From: Niebla homalea
Taxonomy: Eukaryota > Ascomycota > Lecanoromycetes > Lecanorales > Ramalinaceae
Length of the DNA stretch: 64,000 nucleotides
Assembly: GCA_019925105.1 (NCBI GenBank)
Contig: JAHGAU010000001.1
Location: 2,604,001-2,668,000, forward strand
Direction of reading: 5' to 3'
Position numbers and translations under genes: made by a program. Shown in pieces: positions 11,117 through 22,300 of the stretch. The notes under the pieces are model-generated. The model was not told the origin of the DNA. It worked only from the letters and a program-made list of their open reading frames with translations, and did no database searches. Each line of letters starts with the position of its first letter. Position 1 is the stretch's first letter.

Positions 11117-13136
11117 CTATGATTTATCATGCTTGAACTTCTCCTTGATCTTACTGAAGATCCCGCTGCTCCGCTTACTCTTCTTATCCGTGCTTGCGCC
11201 CGCACTGCTCTTACTCGCGGGGCTGGCTGGGGCAGCATCGGTGGATTTGGTCGGTGTGGATGTGGCGGGTGCGTTACTTGACCCAACACCTGTCGTCACG
11301 GTGGGTTGGCTCTGCGTGGTGGGTTTCGACATGGGTGAGACGTCTCGGGATTCTGGGTCCATTGATGGGACTTCGGGCTTTAGCTCTCCAGCGCTAGTGG
11401 TAGTTGTTGCTCCAGTGGTAGTCATAGAGGCGGGCGCTTTGTCGGTAGTCGCGGCGGTAGCGGTGGGGGCTGGTTCACCTGTGGCGTTGGTGGGTTTGAT
11501 TTCTTTCTTCAGCTGCTCTTCTACGGCGGCTTTTTCGCCAACCTTGTCGGTGCTACCTGCGGCTTCCGGGGCTACTTTGGCTTCTGCGATAGATTCCTGA
11601 ACAGGGTCTGGGACCGTGGGTGCTATCTGTGCACCCGAGTCGTACTCGTCTATGGATTTTTGGACGGACGGAGGGATCTTCCCGCTCCCACCGGCACCAG
11701 TGCTCTCTGGGCCTGCTGATTCTTCTGGCACTTTAGCCTCGAGCTCCTTCTCCATTGCTGACTTCTCCTCTACTGCTGTCGGATTGCTGCTGGCTTCTGG
11801 TCCCACGCCAGCTTCCTGTTGGCTCTCTGAGACAACGGTGGGGACACCTCGGGGTTCTTTCGGAACATTCGCTGCAAGCGCTGCGGTTGTGGTTCCAGCG
11901 CCGGAGGACTGGATCGTTGGACCCATGTCCTTTTCTGATCCCATATCCGATCCCATGGGGATGCTGGACTCTGGAATCACGCCTTTACCAACGGGAGCAA
12001 CGCCAAACATGCCAGCCCCCATGCCGGCAGCTGAAGCACCGGTAGTACCTGCAGCGGCCCCAGAAGCTTGCGGCGGCTGACTTGTGCCGACCTTGTCATA
12101 CGATTCCTTGTCGAGGCTATCTGCCGTGGTGGTATCGTTTGTGGTAATAGTACTAGGATCTGGGACTTTTTCTCCAGGCTTGAGATTGATAGGATTGCCA
12201 TGACCGGCCGTAGCTGGTATTGGATTCACATTGAATTCTTGTGCGTCGTGGAATGGAGTTTCGGGATAGCCTCCTGGAACATCTGAGGCAACGGATTCAT
12301 TCCTGTTGTGGCTGGATTCTTTGGGTACATCTTTTGCAAGCTGGGCCGTGGTTGAGTTGGGTGTGACACCTGATATGGTGGAAGCCCCTGCGCCATCCAT
12401 CCTCGAGTGCCTCTTGATGTTATGTGGTAGAAGTACGTTGTTCACGTTATTATGTTCATCGGTTTCTTTAGGAGCTGTATGATCCGTGACCCAATTCTCA
12501 TCGACGACGAACTAGGTGAAAAGAGATTAGCTTTGGGTGTGGAGGGTACTGGAGTTCAAGGTCAAGGGATATGCATATGATGATTTGTGATGGGAATGGA
12601 AAGTGGGGGGACGTAGCCAGACGCATAAAACAACGTCATGTTTCAGCCTGGGCCAGAGATTATTTTTTGCTTGGCTCCGTCAAGGCATTTGGGAGAGGGT
12701 TTTTGGCTCCCGGAAGGAGCTGGTGGATGTGCAAAAGGAGTTCCGATACATAATCAAGTTGGAGAACATTGTTTGGTAAAATTGGGAGGTAGGCGCGATG
12801 CTCTTGCAGGTGTTCAACCTTAAGAATTATCCCATACCTTGTAATATATCTTGCTGTCCGCTGAAGGAAGATCGACCTCTTTCTCCCACGACGAGCCCTT
12901 CTTCACCAATTGTACACTCTTCGACCAATCGTCAAATGTGCCTGTGACATGCACGTCATTCGCAGCGTGGTCCCTATAAACAGCTCGTTTGGTCAGTGAC
13001 CGACAGCAGAAATTTGCAGCCTTGACCTCAATCGGCAGAGAGGAATGAGTCTATTCGAAACGAGCATCCAAGGCGGGCTATGGGCTCTGACTCCCGTGAG
13101 GGCACTGACTCACCATCTGAAAACGAAACTTCCCAT
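11117..13136 (-). CDS. AMPK-type glycogen-binding (CBM48) protein with long disordered tail
   Basis: Model: complement of 11117..12511, 12838..12973 and 13114..13136, 517 residues. The largest single frame begins too late; the true N-terminus comes from two small upstream exons. Exon 1 encodes MGSFVFRW and exon 2 continues DHAANDVHVTGTFDDWSK. Exon 3 opens with FVVDENWVTDHTAPKE and runs on to NNVNNVLLP. Together, residues 1-81 form a complete AMPK1_CBM/CBM48 fold, with the signature VTGTFDDW, the YYKFVVDENWVTD strand pair and the final NNV motif. The remaining 430 residues are Ala/Thr/Pro/Glu-rich and apparently disordered, ending in the basic SGIFSKIKEKFKHDKS. This layout resembles yeast Crp1/Mdg1 and related fungal proteins; the cellular role here is unknown. 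Donors are GTGAGT and GTATGG. Intron 2 is 326 nt, far longer than others in this window. Confidence 0.88.
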
Positions 13137-13688
13137 GCTGCTTCTCCCCGCGTTTGGATTGCTTTCACAGCCGCTTGCGCTTTTATCTTTCGTAGGACTG
13201 TTCTCCGGCGGCGTCTGGGGATATCCAAGAGCAAATTGAAACAGCTGCTGAGGTATATTGCTGTTGCGTTTGCTCGAGCACGTGGGAGAAGTCTGCGAAT
13301 CGGGTTGCCTAGCAGGAGATTGCGGTTTCAGATGCCGGGGCAGCGGAGCTGAGCTTGAGGTATCAATGATGCCGGTAGTCAGGGAGAGAGACGGCAGCTA
13401 TTGGACCGGGGTCATTGAAGCTACTGTAGAAGCAGAGAAGCGGACTCTTGCAAGCGAAATTGGACTCATTGGAGTGGAAATGACTGGGGCCTGCGGGGGA
13501 ACTTCTCCCATCCGAGGAAATCCCCAAATGACGATTTTTCGGCGTTTTTCTCCTCCCGGTTTTGGCCCGTGCAGGGTCAGAAAGTCACATGTTGCTGCTC
13601 AACACAGGGGTATCAAGTACCAATTAAAGCTGACAAAAAGAAGAATGGCTAGGTCAGGCGTGAATGGGTTTAGAAATTGGTAAAAGTG
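13137..13688. other. Intergenic region upstream of the glycogen-binding protein gene
   Basis: Holds the promoter of the minus-strand glycogen-binding protein gene and the 3' end of SEC24. No other gene is seen. Confidence 0.5.
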
Positions 13689-16600
13689 TCACGTCTCCTT
13701 TCCACTCCACAAGCTGGTGATTCCCGCCATCGCGCTCTCCATGCCCAACCCCCCTCCTCCACCATCCTCCCTTTTCCTCTGGCCCGCCAACTCCATTTGA
13801 ATATGCCGATGCACATTGACCAGCCAGTCAACGTAACTCTGCGCCTCATTGTTCCGGTCCTCCACAAGCATCCTCGCAAACTCGAATTCGGACCCATCAA
13901 GCCCTTGCCGGGCAACCTGTATTGGTATCGTCAATCCAGATTTAGAGCCGCGGAAGGATGCCCAGTACGCCAGTATGTTGCGGACCTGGGCATTGAGATG
14001 CGTCTCGAGAATGGGCAGGCTCGATCTGGCGGGATCTAGCGACTGTAACGAATTGACTTCTGGACCAAAAAGATCTTCCAGAAGATTCGGTGAGACGTGG
14101 GCATGCAGCCACAGCAGGCAGGTCTGACCGTCGTCAACTAGGTAGGCGCCACCCTCTTCTATCCTGCTGAATGACGCTCGGATGCTTGCTGGCACGATCA
14201 GATGGCCCGTTTCAGCATCTGCAAAGCCAGATTCGGCTGGTAATGAGTGTAATGGGAGGATCCGTGGGTAGAGGAAAAGGGGTAGTGTGGTGGAGGACAT
14301 CGACTTGAGCATTCGCATTGTATGGGTGCGACGATCTGATGGTTCGTGGCCGGCTTTGAATGCGCGAGATTTCATGAGGCCGAGCATGTACATGCTGAAT
14401 TCCTTGAGATTTTCGGGGAGGACCAATTGACCAGGTGGATGTGAGGTTGAGAAGGATTTCCGGTAACCTGCCAAGATGTCGACCGTTTTCTCTGTGAGAG
14501 CGTTGCGGATCTCCTTCAGCGGCTTTTCGGTCATCCTCGTAGCAGCTAAAGAAGTTCGTCAGCGACGTTTGGGAGATGTGACGAAATCCCATACGCACCT
14601 TCTTTAGCGATCATATTCACGACAGCATCCTGATCGATGAAGCGCATGCTGTCCGCCGCCCCTTCGCTTACGCTGGCCACCGTGTTTGTACATCTGACTC
14701 GTCTCTCTCCACTGCTAGTGGTGTAAAGAAGAGCGCACTGGAAGTGCGCATCTAGCTTGGGATCGAGCTTCCCGTCGTAGCTGAACATCACACCAACTGA
14801 TTTATCGGCATCGATGACACCAAATTCGAGGTCGGCGCCAAAATTATGCTGCAAGAAATTGCCGTGATATCCCGACACTTGAAGACCGTTGGAACATCGA
14901 ACCTTCATCAACGCTTGATAGCCGGTCTCTCGAGTCATTGTATGCCTTAAGTCTTGCGAAAGCTGAAGAGCATCTCTGTTAGCAAAGAAATTCGGATAGA
15001 AGTATGTCTCGCCACCAGACAGAGCAGAGGTATGACCTGGTCCTTATCAGTACACACTGTCAGTACTAGGATTCGTTTCAACCAACCAATAGTCGCAATG
15101 TCCATATACTTGCCGCCTGCAGCAGCAATAAAATAATCGGTACCAACCCCGTTCTCTACCATCCTGCCGGCCAGCTTTCTCCACCCAGGATGCTCCGTCT
15201 GGAATAGCTTCTTCTCGGTCTCAATGCCGTGCAGATCATTCTTGTCTCGCAGGAACAATCGACCTGGACCTAATGTTGGCAGGGTCGCTGCTGAGCAGAT
15301 GATCTTGCCCCCTGTTACCGCCAACGAGGACACTGCAGCATCAAGTGCAGGGAGCAATGTTGATTCAGGATTTTTTTGGTGCGAGAAGAGGCTGGGTAAT
15401 GATCGAATGAGGGAGTTTATGATGGGTCTATTCATTAGCACTGGTCATCCATACGGGAGTGATTTGACGCACTTTGACTTGTAAGGGTCTACGAAAAGCC
15501 CGTCACTCCCTAAAGGCACAAAGGCTTCTTCAATGTCCGGCATTACCAGCATTTGAGCCCTTTCCAAATGCTCCTTGATATATGTGAGCAAGCATCGACC
15601 AACTTCTTCCACTTGCACTTACATTGCAATTGTAAAATTGGACCACCTTATCATACGTGACAAACCCGACCTTTGATCCCCGTGGTAGAGGTCTGCTGCC
15701 TTCCTCATCCTGCCCATCAGGCTTTTCAGACGTTTCAGTATCCAGGTCATCTCCATATAAAGCTTTCAAAACCCCGTCGCAAAAAGCAGCTAGGAATCCT
15801 TTCTCCACAGCATCTTGGCTAGCGTCAACGACGAAAAGCCATCGTAACCCCACAGGTTCCTTGGCCCAATATTCCTTCGGAACCAGATACTCGACAGTAC
15901 CAGTGGTTAGTTCCGGTCTTTGCCCTCGATCGACCCTGATGCCGCTAGGGTCTGTCGGGGCAAAGTACTCTGGTGTGACATCATTTGGAAAAGTACACAT
16001 GTTGCAGACAAGCTTGTTCCCCCCCGAACGAAATACCATGAACGGATTGATGTAGGCTCGACATCGTCGACAGCGAGGGGGCCCGACATCGCCAAAATCA
16101 AGGACCGGGATTTCGCGTTCCCCGGCTTGCAATGGGGCTAGGGGCTGAAGCACCAATCCTAAGGGTAGGCCGGTTTGACTTAAGGCGTCGGATGAAGCAG
16201 GGATGTTGTTCAAAGTCAACCGTGCAAACTTGGGAGAAGAGTTGCCCTGATCTTGAGCGACAAATGGTACTGCATTTGGTGGGGGAAGATGCTGTTCCAT
16301 GGTCGGATAAACATGATTCAGGTAATAGTAGGCAGCGCCATCTCGAGCTCGAGCAACACTCGGTATCTGTTCCGGGTCCACGCGACCTTGAGAGGATACA
16401 CCGGTGTCTACAGACGCCGGCGCCTGTTGTGGTTGCGACATGTTACGCATGCCAGGACTTGGGACCTGCTGCAAGCCAGGGGTGAAGGGCGCTGCACCAT
16501 TAGATTGAGCAGGGAATCGGTTCATACCAGGCGTAATAGCTTGACCACCGTAAGGATTACCACTCGGCTGAGTGTCGTCTTGGTTCAGGTATTGTGGCGC

Positions 16601-17023
16601 ATTGCCCACGCTTTGGTTGAATGCTTGTGAAGCCACGGTTGGCTGATCCAAATTGTGATATGCATGCCTATTTTTCTTCTTGTTCGTCCGACCTGGAATG
16701 CCATCTTGGCCAATGCCCATCCCACCCATTTGAGAGGTAAGTCCTCCCATTGCCCCTGCATTCTCCGCTGCAGGTTGTCCCTGTGGAGGAAAATAGCCTG
16801 GAGACTGTGTATTGCCATAATTTTGTTGGCCCGGTTGGGGGGTTCCAGAATAGGGAGGTTGTTGCGGAGTTTGGGGTCCTGGAGCATCCTGTCGATAGGG
16901 GTTTCCTTGCTGATATCCTTGTGACCCAGGAGCTACTGGGGGACGAGGTTGTGTCTGAAAGGGTTGTTGTGGTGCGCCATTAGCCTGGTGGCCGACGTTG
17001 GCGTATGGATTGTAGGCGGACAT
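13689..17023 (-). CDS. SEC24: SEC24, COPII coat cargo-binding subunit
   Basis: Model: complement of 13689..14545, 14599..15036, 15087..15427, 15473..15573 and 15623..17023, 1,045 residues. Sec24 pairs with Sec23 on ER membranes and selects cargo for COPII vesicles. The N-terminal ~250 residues are Gln/Pro-rich and disordered. A zinc finger follows at roughly 313-341 (CRRCRAYINPF, then CNMC), then the trunk domain (GLRWLFVVDASQDA, VGFVTYDKVVQFYN), the beta-sandwich part (GGETYFYPNFF, GADLEFGVIDADKSVGV), the helical region (RFIDQDAVVNMIAKE) and a gelsolin-like domain near the C-terminus. Four introns of 45-53 nt restore the conserved core, for example VQFYNCN joined to EHLERAQMLVMPDIEEAF. The length is typical. 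It is divergent from the MFS gene, with about 420 bp between the starts. Confidence 0.95.
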
Positions 17024-17440
17024 CTTGAGACTGCGGGATGCCTCTCCTTGTCTGCCCTAGCTCATCCCGAAGCACGTTGCAGCCTTCTTGCCATGTGTTA
17101 CAGATCGCTATCGACAAGTTGTGGGTATCTTTTGCGCCCTTGCAGACATTCTTTGAACTTGGGAAATATGGTCTTATATGGAGGGACAGACGACTACGGA
17201 GGTCGATCAGAGTCGTACTATTCCAATCAGCCTTGTATTGTCTGTGAATGCAACTTTATAGGTTTTGAAGTCTGTTCATGAAAGCCATCCAGAGAAATCT
17301 TGCCAAGACCGCGGAACTCCACCCCCTGCTACGGGACCAGGGCAGGAATGACTTCAATAAGGTAACCCCACTTGCCCCACTACCAGCGTCAAGCGTGCCG
17401 GAGCGTGTCGAGCCAAAAGCCGCCTTGAACTTTAATCCAC
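17024..17440. other. Divergent promoter region SEC24 / MFS gene
   Basis: About 417 bp between the start codons of SEC24 (minus) and the MFS transporter (plus). It should carry both promoters; no specific site is called. Confidence 0.5.
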
Positions 17441-19339
17441 ATGGCATCGGCAAGATCGGGTCCAGCAATACCAGGCGATCCAGCTGACGATGTCTCCTCC
17501 CCTCAATCACCCTATACGACCTTCACGCTGCGGCAGAGACGTCTTTTGACCTTTCTTCTCGGCTTCACGACAATCACCTCTCCTCTGACGGCTACGATCT
17601 ACTTCCCGCTTCTACCACTTCTTGCCCAGCGACTGGACGTTTCCGCCCAAGCCATCAACCTCACAATCACCATCTACATATTATTCCAGGCTGTCTCCCC
17701 GGCCATCTTTGGGGCGCTGTCAGATGTTATTGGTCGTAGAATCGCCTACCTGATCACCCTTACATTGTATGTCATATCCAATCTCGGTCTGGCTTTAGCG
17801 CAGAATAACTATGTCGCCCTCATCGTTCTACGTGCGTTGCAGAGTCTGGGGGCCAGTGCAGCTTTCGCCATCTCCTACGGTGTTGTTGCAGACGTCTGTG
17901 TTCCAGCATCGAGAGGGAGCATGATTGGACCCATTAGCATGGCATTGAATCTCGGGACATGCATAGGCCCAATCGTGGGAGGTTGGGTTGCCTATAAATC
18001 TCAAAGTGTCGATTGGGTGTTCTGGTTCCTCGTCATCGTTGGGGTGCTGCTGTTACTGTCTGTTGCATGCTTCTTGCCGGAAACCGCAAGAAATGTGGTT
18101 GGAAATGGTGATGTAAAGACGAGAAAATGGTGGGAACGTCCAGCAGCATTATCCACGTGGCAATTGGCGATTAATCTGCTGAGGCAGACGAAGAGAAGCG
18201 ATGACAAACCAATCATCACTGAGGCCGGACCTCAAGGAACGGTGCATGATGTGGCCGCGAGGAGGTGTATTGACCACAAAAAGAAAGTTAACCTTCTAGA
18301 TCCTCTGCGCAGTGTGAGGCTCATCTTCTTGAAAGACGCTTCACAAATTCTGCTCCTCCATGGTTTGAACTACATGATCGACTACAGCGTCCAGACTGCT
18401 ATTCCAGCCGCGTACAAAGACATTTACCACTTTAATGAGCTGCAGATTGGTCTTGCTTACCTGCCACGTGGGATTGGCATTATTGTTGGTGGCTACGCGA
18501 ACGGCAAGTTGATGGATTGGAACTACAAGATCACTGCTAGACAGATAGGACATGAAATTGATTCTGTGCACGGGGACGACATCAATCTTTTTCCTATTGA
18601 AAGAGCAAGGACGCGAGGCTCTCAGCTGCTCCTGAGCATGATGGCCCTTTCAGTCATTGGATATGGCTGGGCACTGCACTATTCTGCCCATGTAAGTGTG
18701 CCTCTAATCATCCAATTCATTCAAGGATTTCTTGGGACGTCTATCTACACGTTCTCGAGTACGCTGCTGGTAGACATACTCTCGGAGACCCCGAGTACTG
18801 CGTCGGCTGCTTCTTCGATCATACGCTGCGCATTAGCGGCTGTGGGGACTGCTACTATTCAGCCCCTCATCGATGTCGTGGGGAGAGGGTGGTATTTTAC
18901 ATTAATGGGTATTGTTGTAGGTAGTGCAAGCATTGTAGCGATACTTTCAATTCGGCGATGGGGTATGAAATGGAGGATCCGAAGGGTATCAAAGGTCATG
19001 GTGACTTCTAGCGCAAACAACACCCCCCCCAAAGAATGGGTGATTTGGCGTGCTCGACTCTTCCCCGCGGACGGATGTATCGTTTTGCGACCTAAATCTG
19101 GCGGACATAGGTCGCGCACCATATCAGTACAATATATTCCTGGTGGTGAAAGTGCGTTTCGCACGAACACATCGGTGATTTTTGGCAGGGAAAAGTGGTT
19201 TCATCACCAGAGCTCTTCAGCTATCCCACTAGAGATTGCTACCACTTCGCCATCTTTCGGCAGGAGACATGTTCCGTCTGGTAAGACAAGACATTGCTCC
19301 AAACCTTCTGGACTTGCCCAGTCTCGTGGTATGAAATAA
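17441..19339 (+). CDS. DHA1-family MFS drug:H+ antiporter (QDR-like)
   Basis: Open frame of 632 residues. The first ~525 form a 12-helix major facilitator. Motif A (GALSDVIGRR) lies near residues 91-100 in loop 2-3; the antiporter motif C (NLGTCIGPIVGG) is near 170-181. A long cytoplasmic loop between helices 6 and 7 leads into LDPLRSVRLIFLKDA. The second half has LAYLPRGIGIIVGGYANGK followed by MDWNYK, an arrangement typical of QDR-type exporters of drugs and organic cations. The predicted location is the plasma membrane. The C-terminal ~100 residues after VTSSANNTPPK do not look like a transporter tail, and the last 136 bp overlap the convergent pseudogene. This tail depends on an 8-C run at 19023-19030; one C fewer would end the protein at TGA 19041-19043. 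The true stop may therefore be there. The substrate is unknown. Confidence 0.85.
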   Translation: MASARSGPAIPGDPADDVSSPQSPYTTFTLRQRRLLTFLLGFTTITSPLTATIYFPLLPLLAQRLDVSAQAINLTITIYILFQAVSPAIFGALSDVIGRRIAYLITLTLYVISNLGLALAQNNYVALIVLRALQSLGASAAFAISYGVVADVCVPASRGSMIGPISMALNLGTCIGPIVGGWVAYKSQSVDWVFWFLVIVGVLLLLSVACFLPETARNVVGNGDVKTRKWWERPAALSTWQLAINLLRQTKRSDDKPIITEAGPQGTVHDVAARRCIDHKKKVNLLDPLRSVRLIFLKDASQILLLHGLNYMIDYSVQTAIPAAYKDIYHFNELQIGLAYLPRGIGIIVGGYANGKLMDWNYKITARQIGHEIDSVHGDDINLFPIERARTRGSQLLLSMMALSVIGYGWALHYSAHVSVPLIIQFIQGFLGTSIYTFSSTLLVDILSETPSTASAASSIIRCALAAVGTATIQPLIDVVGRGWYFTLMGIVVGSASIVAILSIRRWGMKWRIRRVSKVMVTSSANNTPPKEWVIWRARLFPADGCIVLRPKSGGHRSRTISVQYIPGGESAFRTNTSVIFGREKWFHHQSSSAIPLEIATTSPSFGRRHVPSGKTRHCSKPSGLAQSRGMK

Positions 19340-22300
19340 TGCCTCTTCACCGCACGGGTATCTCTTAAAGAGTCCAGGCGAACCGTACATATCCACAAGT
19401 CCCTATCTAGGAAGACGAATCTACCTCCGGTAAGAACACCCAGCGCGACTTCAATTCTCGCGAGAAGCTTGGACGGTATCTCAAGAGGACGATTTTCAAT
19501 CGATTCGCGACCACTATCAAGGTCCTTCAATTGTGAAATCTGAAAGATAGCAAGGGATTTCTTGACCTGTGGACCAAGGGTCTCAGCCAATTGGATCAGG
19601 AAATGTTTGCCGTCTTGCGCCAACAACGCTTTTTGCACGCAACGTTCTCGCTGGGATCTATCCTTCGGGTGGACGAGTACCTCGTTGAACAGGGCCTCTG
19701 AGACGAGGCTGCGTTCCTGATCAGGATTGCTTTCGAAGGAGGCGCGTTGCTGTTCAAGCCTCAAAGTGCTGACTGCTGCAAGATCCTCCCAAGATAGGAG
19801 TTGCACCTCTTCATTGCCGAAACTGACTATGAGCTCTGCCTGCATTGGATGATTTAGCCATCCACAGTCTTCCGCACGTGCTATGGCGGAAGAATGGAGC
19901 AATTGCCCGCTTTGGACATGCCATATTTGACAGAAGTGCATACTTCTGATCAAAAGCTTTGTTGAATCAGGATTGAAGAGCATCTGGTGGATGCCACTAC
20001 CTCCTAGCTTCGCCTTGATCGTCTGCAAAGAGTGTAGCTTCGGTGTCATCGTGTCTAAGAAATCTGTGCGTTTGATAAGGATAGTCCCCTCAAGACCAGC
20101 TGCCGCGACGTGCTTTCCGCCTTTTCCCCATGTAAGCTGGTCTATGGAGAACAGTGCAGAGAAGTCTCCGGACTCAAAGATCTTCCCCTTCGCTTCGTGG
20201 AAGATGTTCAGTCGTTCCACTTTCGTGAGCTGCGCAGTAGAAGGAACCGTCTTCAAGGCTGGCAAAGGCAGTGATAGGATCCATTGAGGCGATAAAAGAC
20301 TCTGAAACGAGGGTGTTGTTTGAGGAGGTCTGGTAGTCGCTTGTCGTATCACTGTTACTCTCCGAATGATCTGAGAAGCGGACTAGACTGTTCGGCTCCC
20401 GAGCGTTGATGGCGGACCCTCGTATATCGTAAAAACGGCTGCAACTCGGACTGAAGGCCAAGCCAGTCACCATATTGTTGGAACCAAGTTTGTATATGAC
20501 ACTGAGGTAGGCAAAGTTCCAGACCTCAATGATGCCGCTGCTACCACTTGTAATAAACAGCTTGCCATCGGGGCTTATCTGGATCTCATCCGCGAGAGAA
20601 TTTGCCTCTTGATGTTCCTCCCGAATTGGATCCCACTTAAACACACTGCCGTCTTTGTAAAGGCCAACGAGCACGTCTGCCACCGGATTCCATGCCACAC
20701 GATCGACCGCCATCCAGCCGACGGAAGGTCTAGCCCCATCTGATCGATGCTGAGCATTCCGCCTACACCTCGCAAACAAGTGGTTTTCCTGCGTGCTCCA
20801 TACTGAGAGGGGGTACCCCCTGTATGCTATAGCTACCTTTGCTGCATCTGAATTGAAGGCCATGAAAGATGGGGATGTTATGACGCCTCCCTCTATCGGA
20901 GAAGTCTCTTGCAGCAGGGCAGGATTGACATCATACCAGCCTCGATCGATATCGTTCAAGTCCAAATGCCAGATCCTCTTATCATCCGATCCCATCATTA
21001 CCTTGGTGTCATTCCTAGTGACAGCGATTGCAAGAGCCTTGACATTGATCGGATTGGGTATTGTAGCAGTCAAACTCCCAGAAGCTACATTCCAAATTCT
21101 GGTAGACCTGAAGCCGTACGACATCAATTTTTTACCGTCACTTGTAAAGCACATGTTCTGTATAAACTCGTCATGTTGCATGGTGCACAACTCTTGAAAG
21201 TTGTCAGCGTTCATGAGCACTATGTTCCTTGCAGAGGTCAAAATAGCAATATAATGACTAGTACAGATGAGCTTCCACGCCTGAACACCATGCGGGAGGG
21301 TGTATCTGGCGAGGCAATCATTCCAATTTGGGTCACGAATGCCAGAGACTGACAGCAGTGCAGCTTCTTTTGCGTTGGATTGCTGAACAATCATTGAATT
21401 TGGTGGACACACTGCTGGAATATTCTTATAGATCACTGTCGGTTCCTCCAGCAGATACCGCCCAAATTTGGCAAGGATCTTCACAAGATCAACGGCCCAT
21501 ATTTCGAAGAGCTCCAGATCTTGTAGGCGGTGTAGTAGGGGACTTCTTTGTGCATTGAGCTTTGTGTTCAAATTAATGAACCAAGTCCACGTCCTGCCGG
21601 CCATAACCAGGGTGTCTAAGTGGTTGAAAAGCGCCAATGTGTGAATCCAACTCAACACTGCCGGTCCCTCCAGAAATTCTACCATTGTGGTCATAACATG
21701 ATCTGAGTTGATAGCGGCCTGCCGAAGATGGTACATGAATGATGTTGACGCATAGAGCAACAGCGGTTCACTAGAGCGGATTGTTTGCTGCTTTGATGCC
21801 AGCAGGGATCGAAGTCCTGGACGAAGTAGGCACATGATGGCGCTTTGATATAACTCAGCATGTGTATCCCTTTTATTGATAGATAACTCGGAGTCTAGTA
21901 CTTTCGTCAGGAAGTCATAAGCTGTTCGATGTACTAAAGTCACGCGCCGAGCGCTATCGACGCAAATGAATTGCCCGCAAACCTCCTGAACGGTGGCTTT
22001 GAAGTCTAAAAACTCGGGGAAGTCAGGCATCAAAGCCTGGGAGAGCTCTTCTAAAGTAAGAGGGCGATAGGCGCATGCAGTGAACCTGAGGATTTTCCTT
22101 GCTAGGGATAAGTCTTCCTTGTCCAGGCTTTCGACAATGGTGAACACCAATCGGCGATAAACGGCCTCCATCCCAGCAGGAAGCTCGTCTAACGTTCGCC
22201 ATATAGCTTGGGCCGTGTGACAGCGCAGAATTTGGTCTAGCACCAGACGTACCCATAGATGATTCCCCTCTGCTCTCTCAAGAATACTTTCCATGATCTC

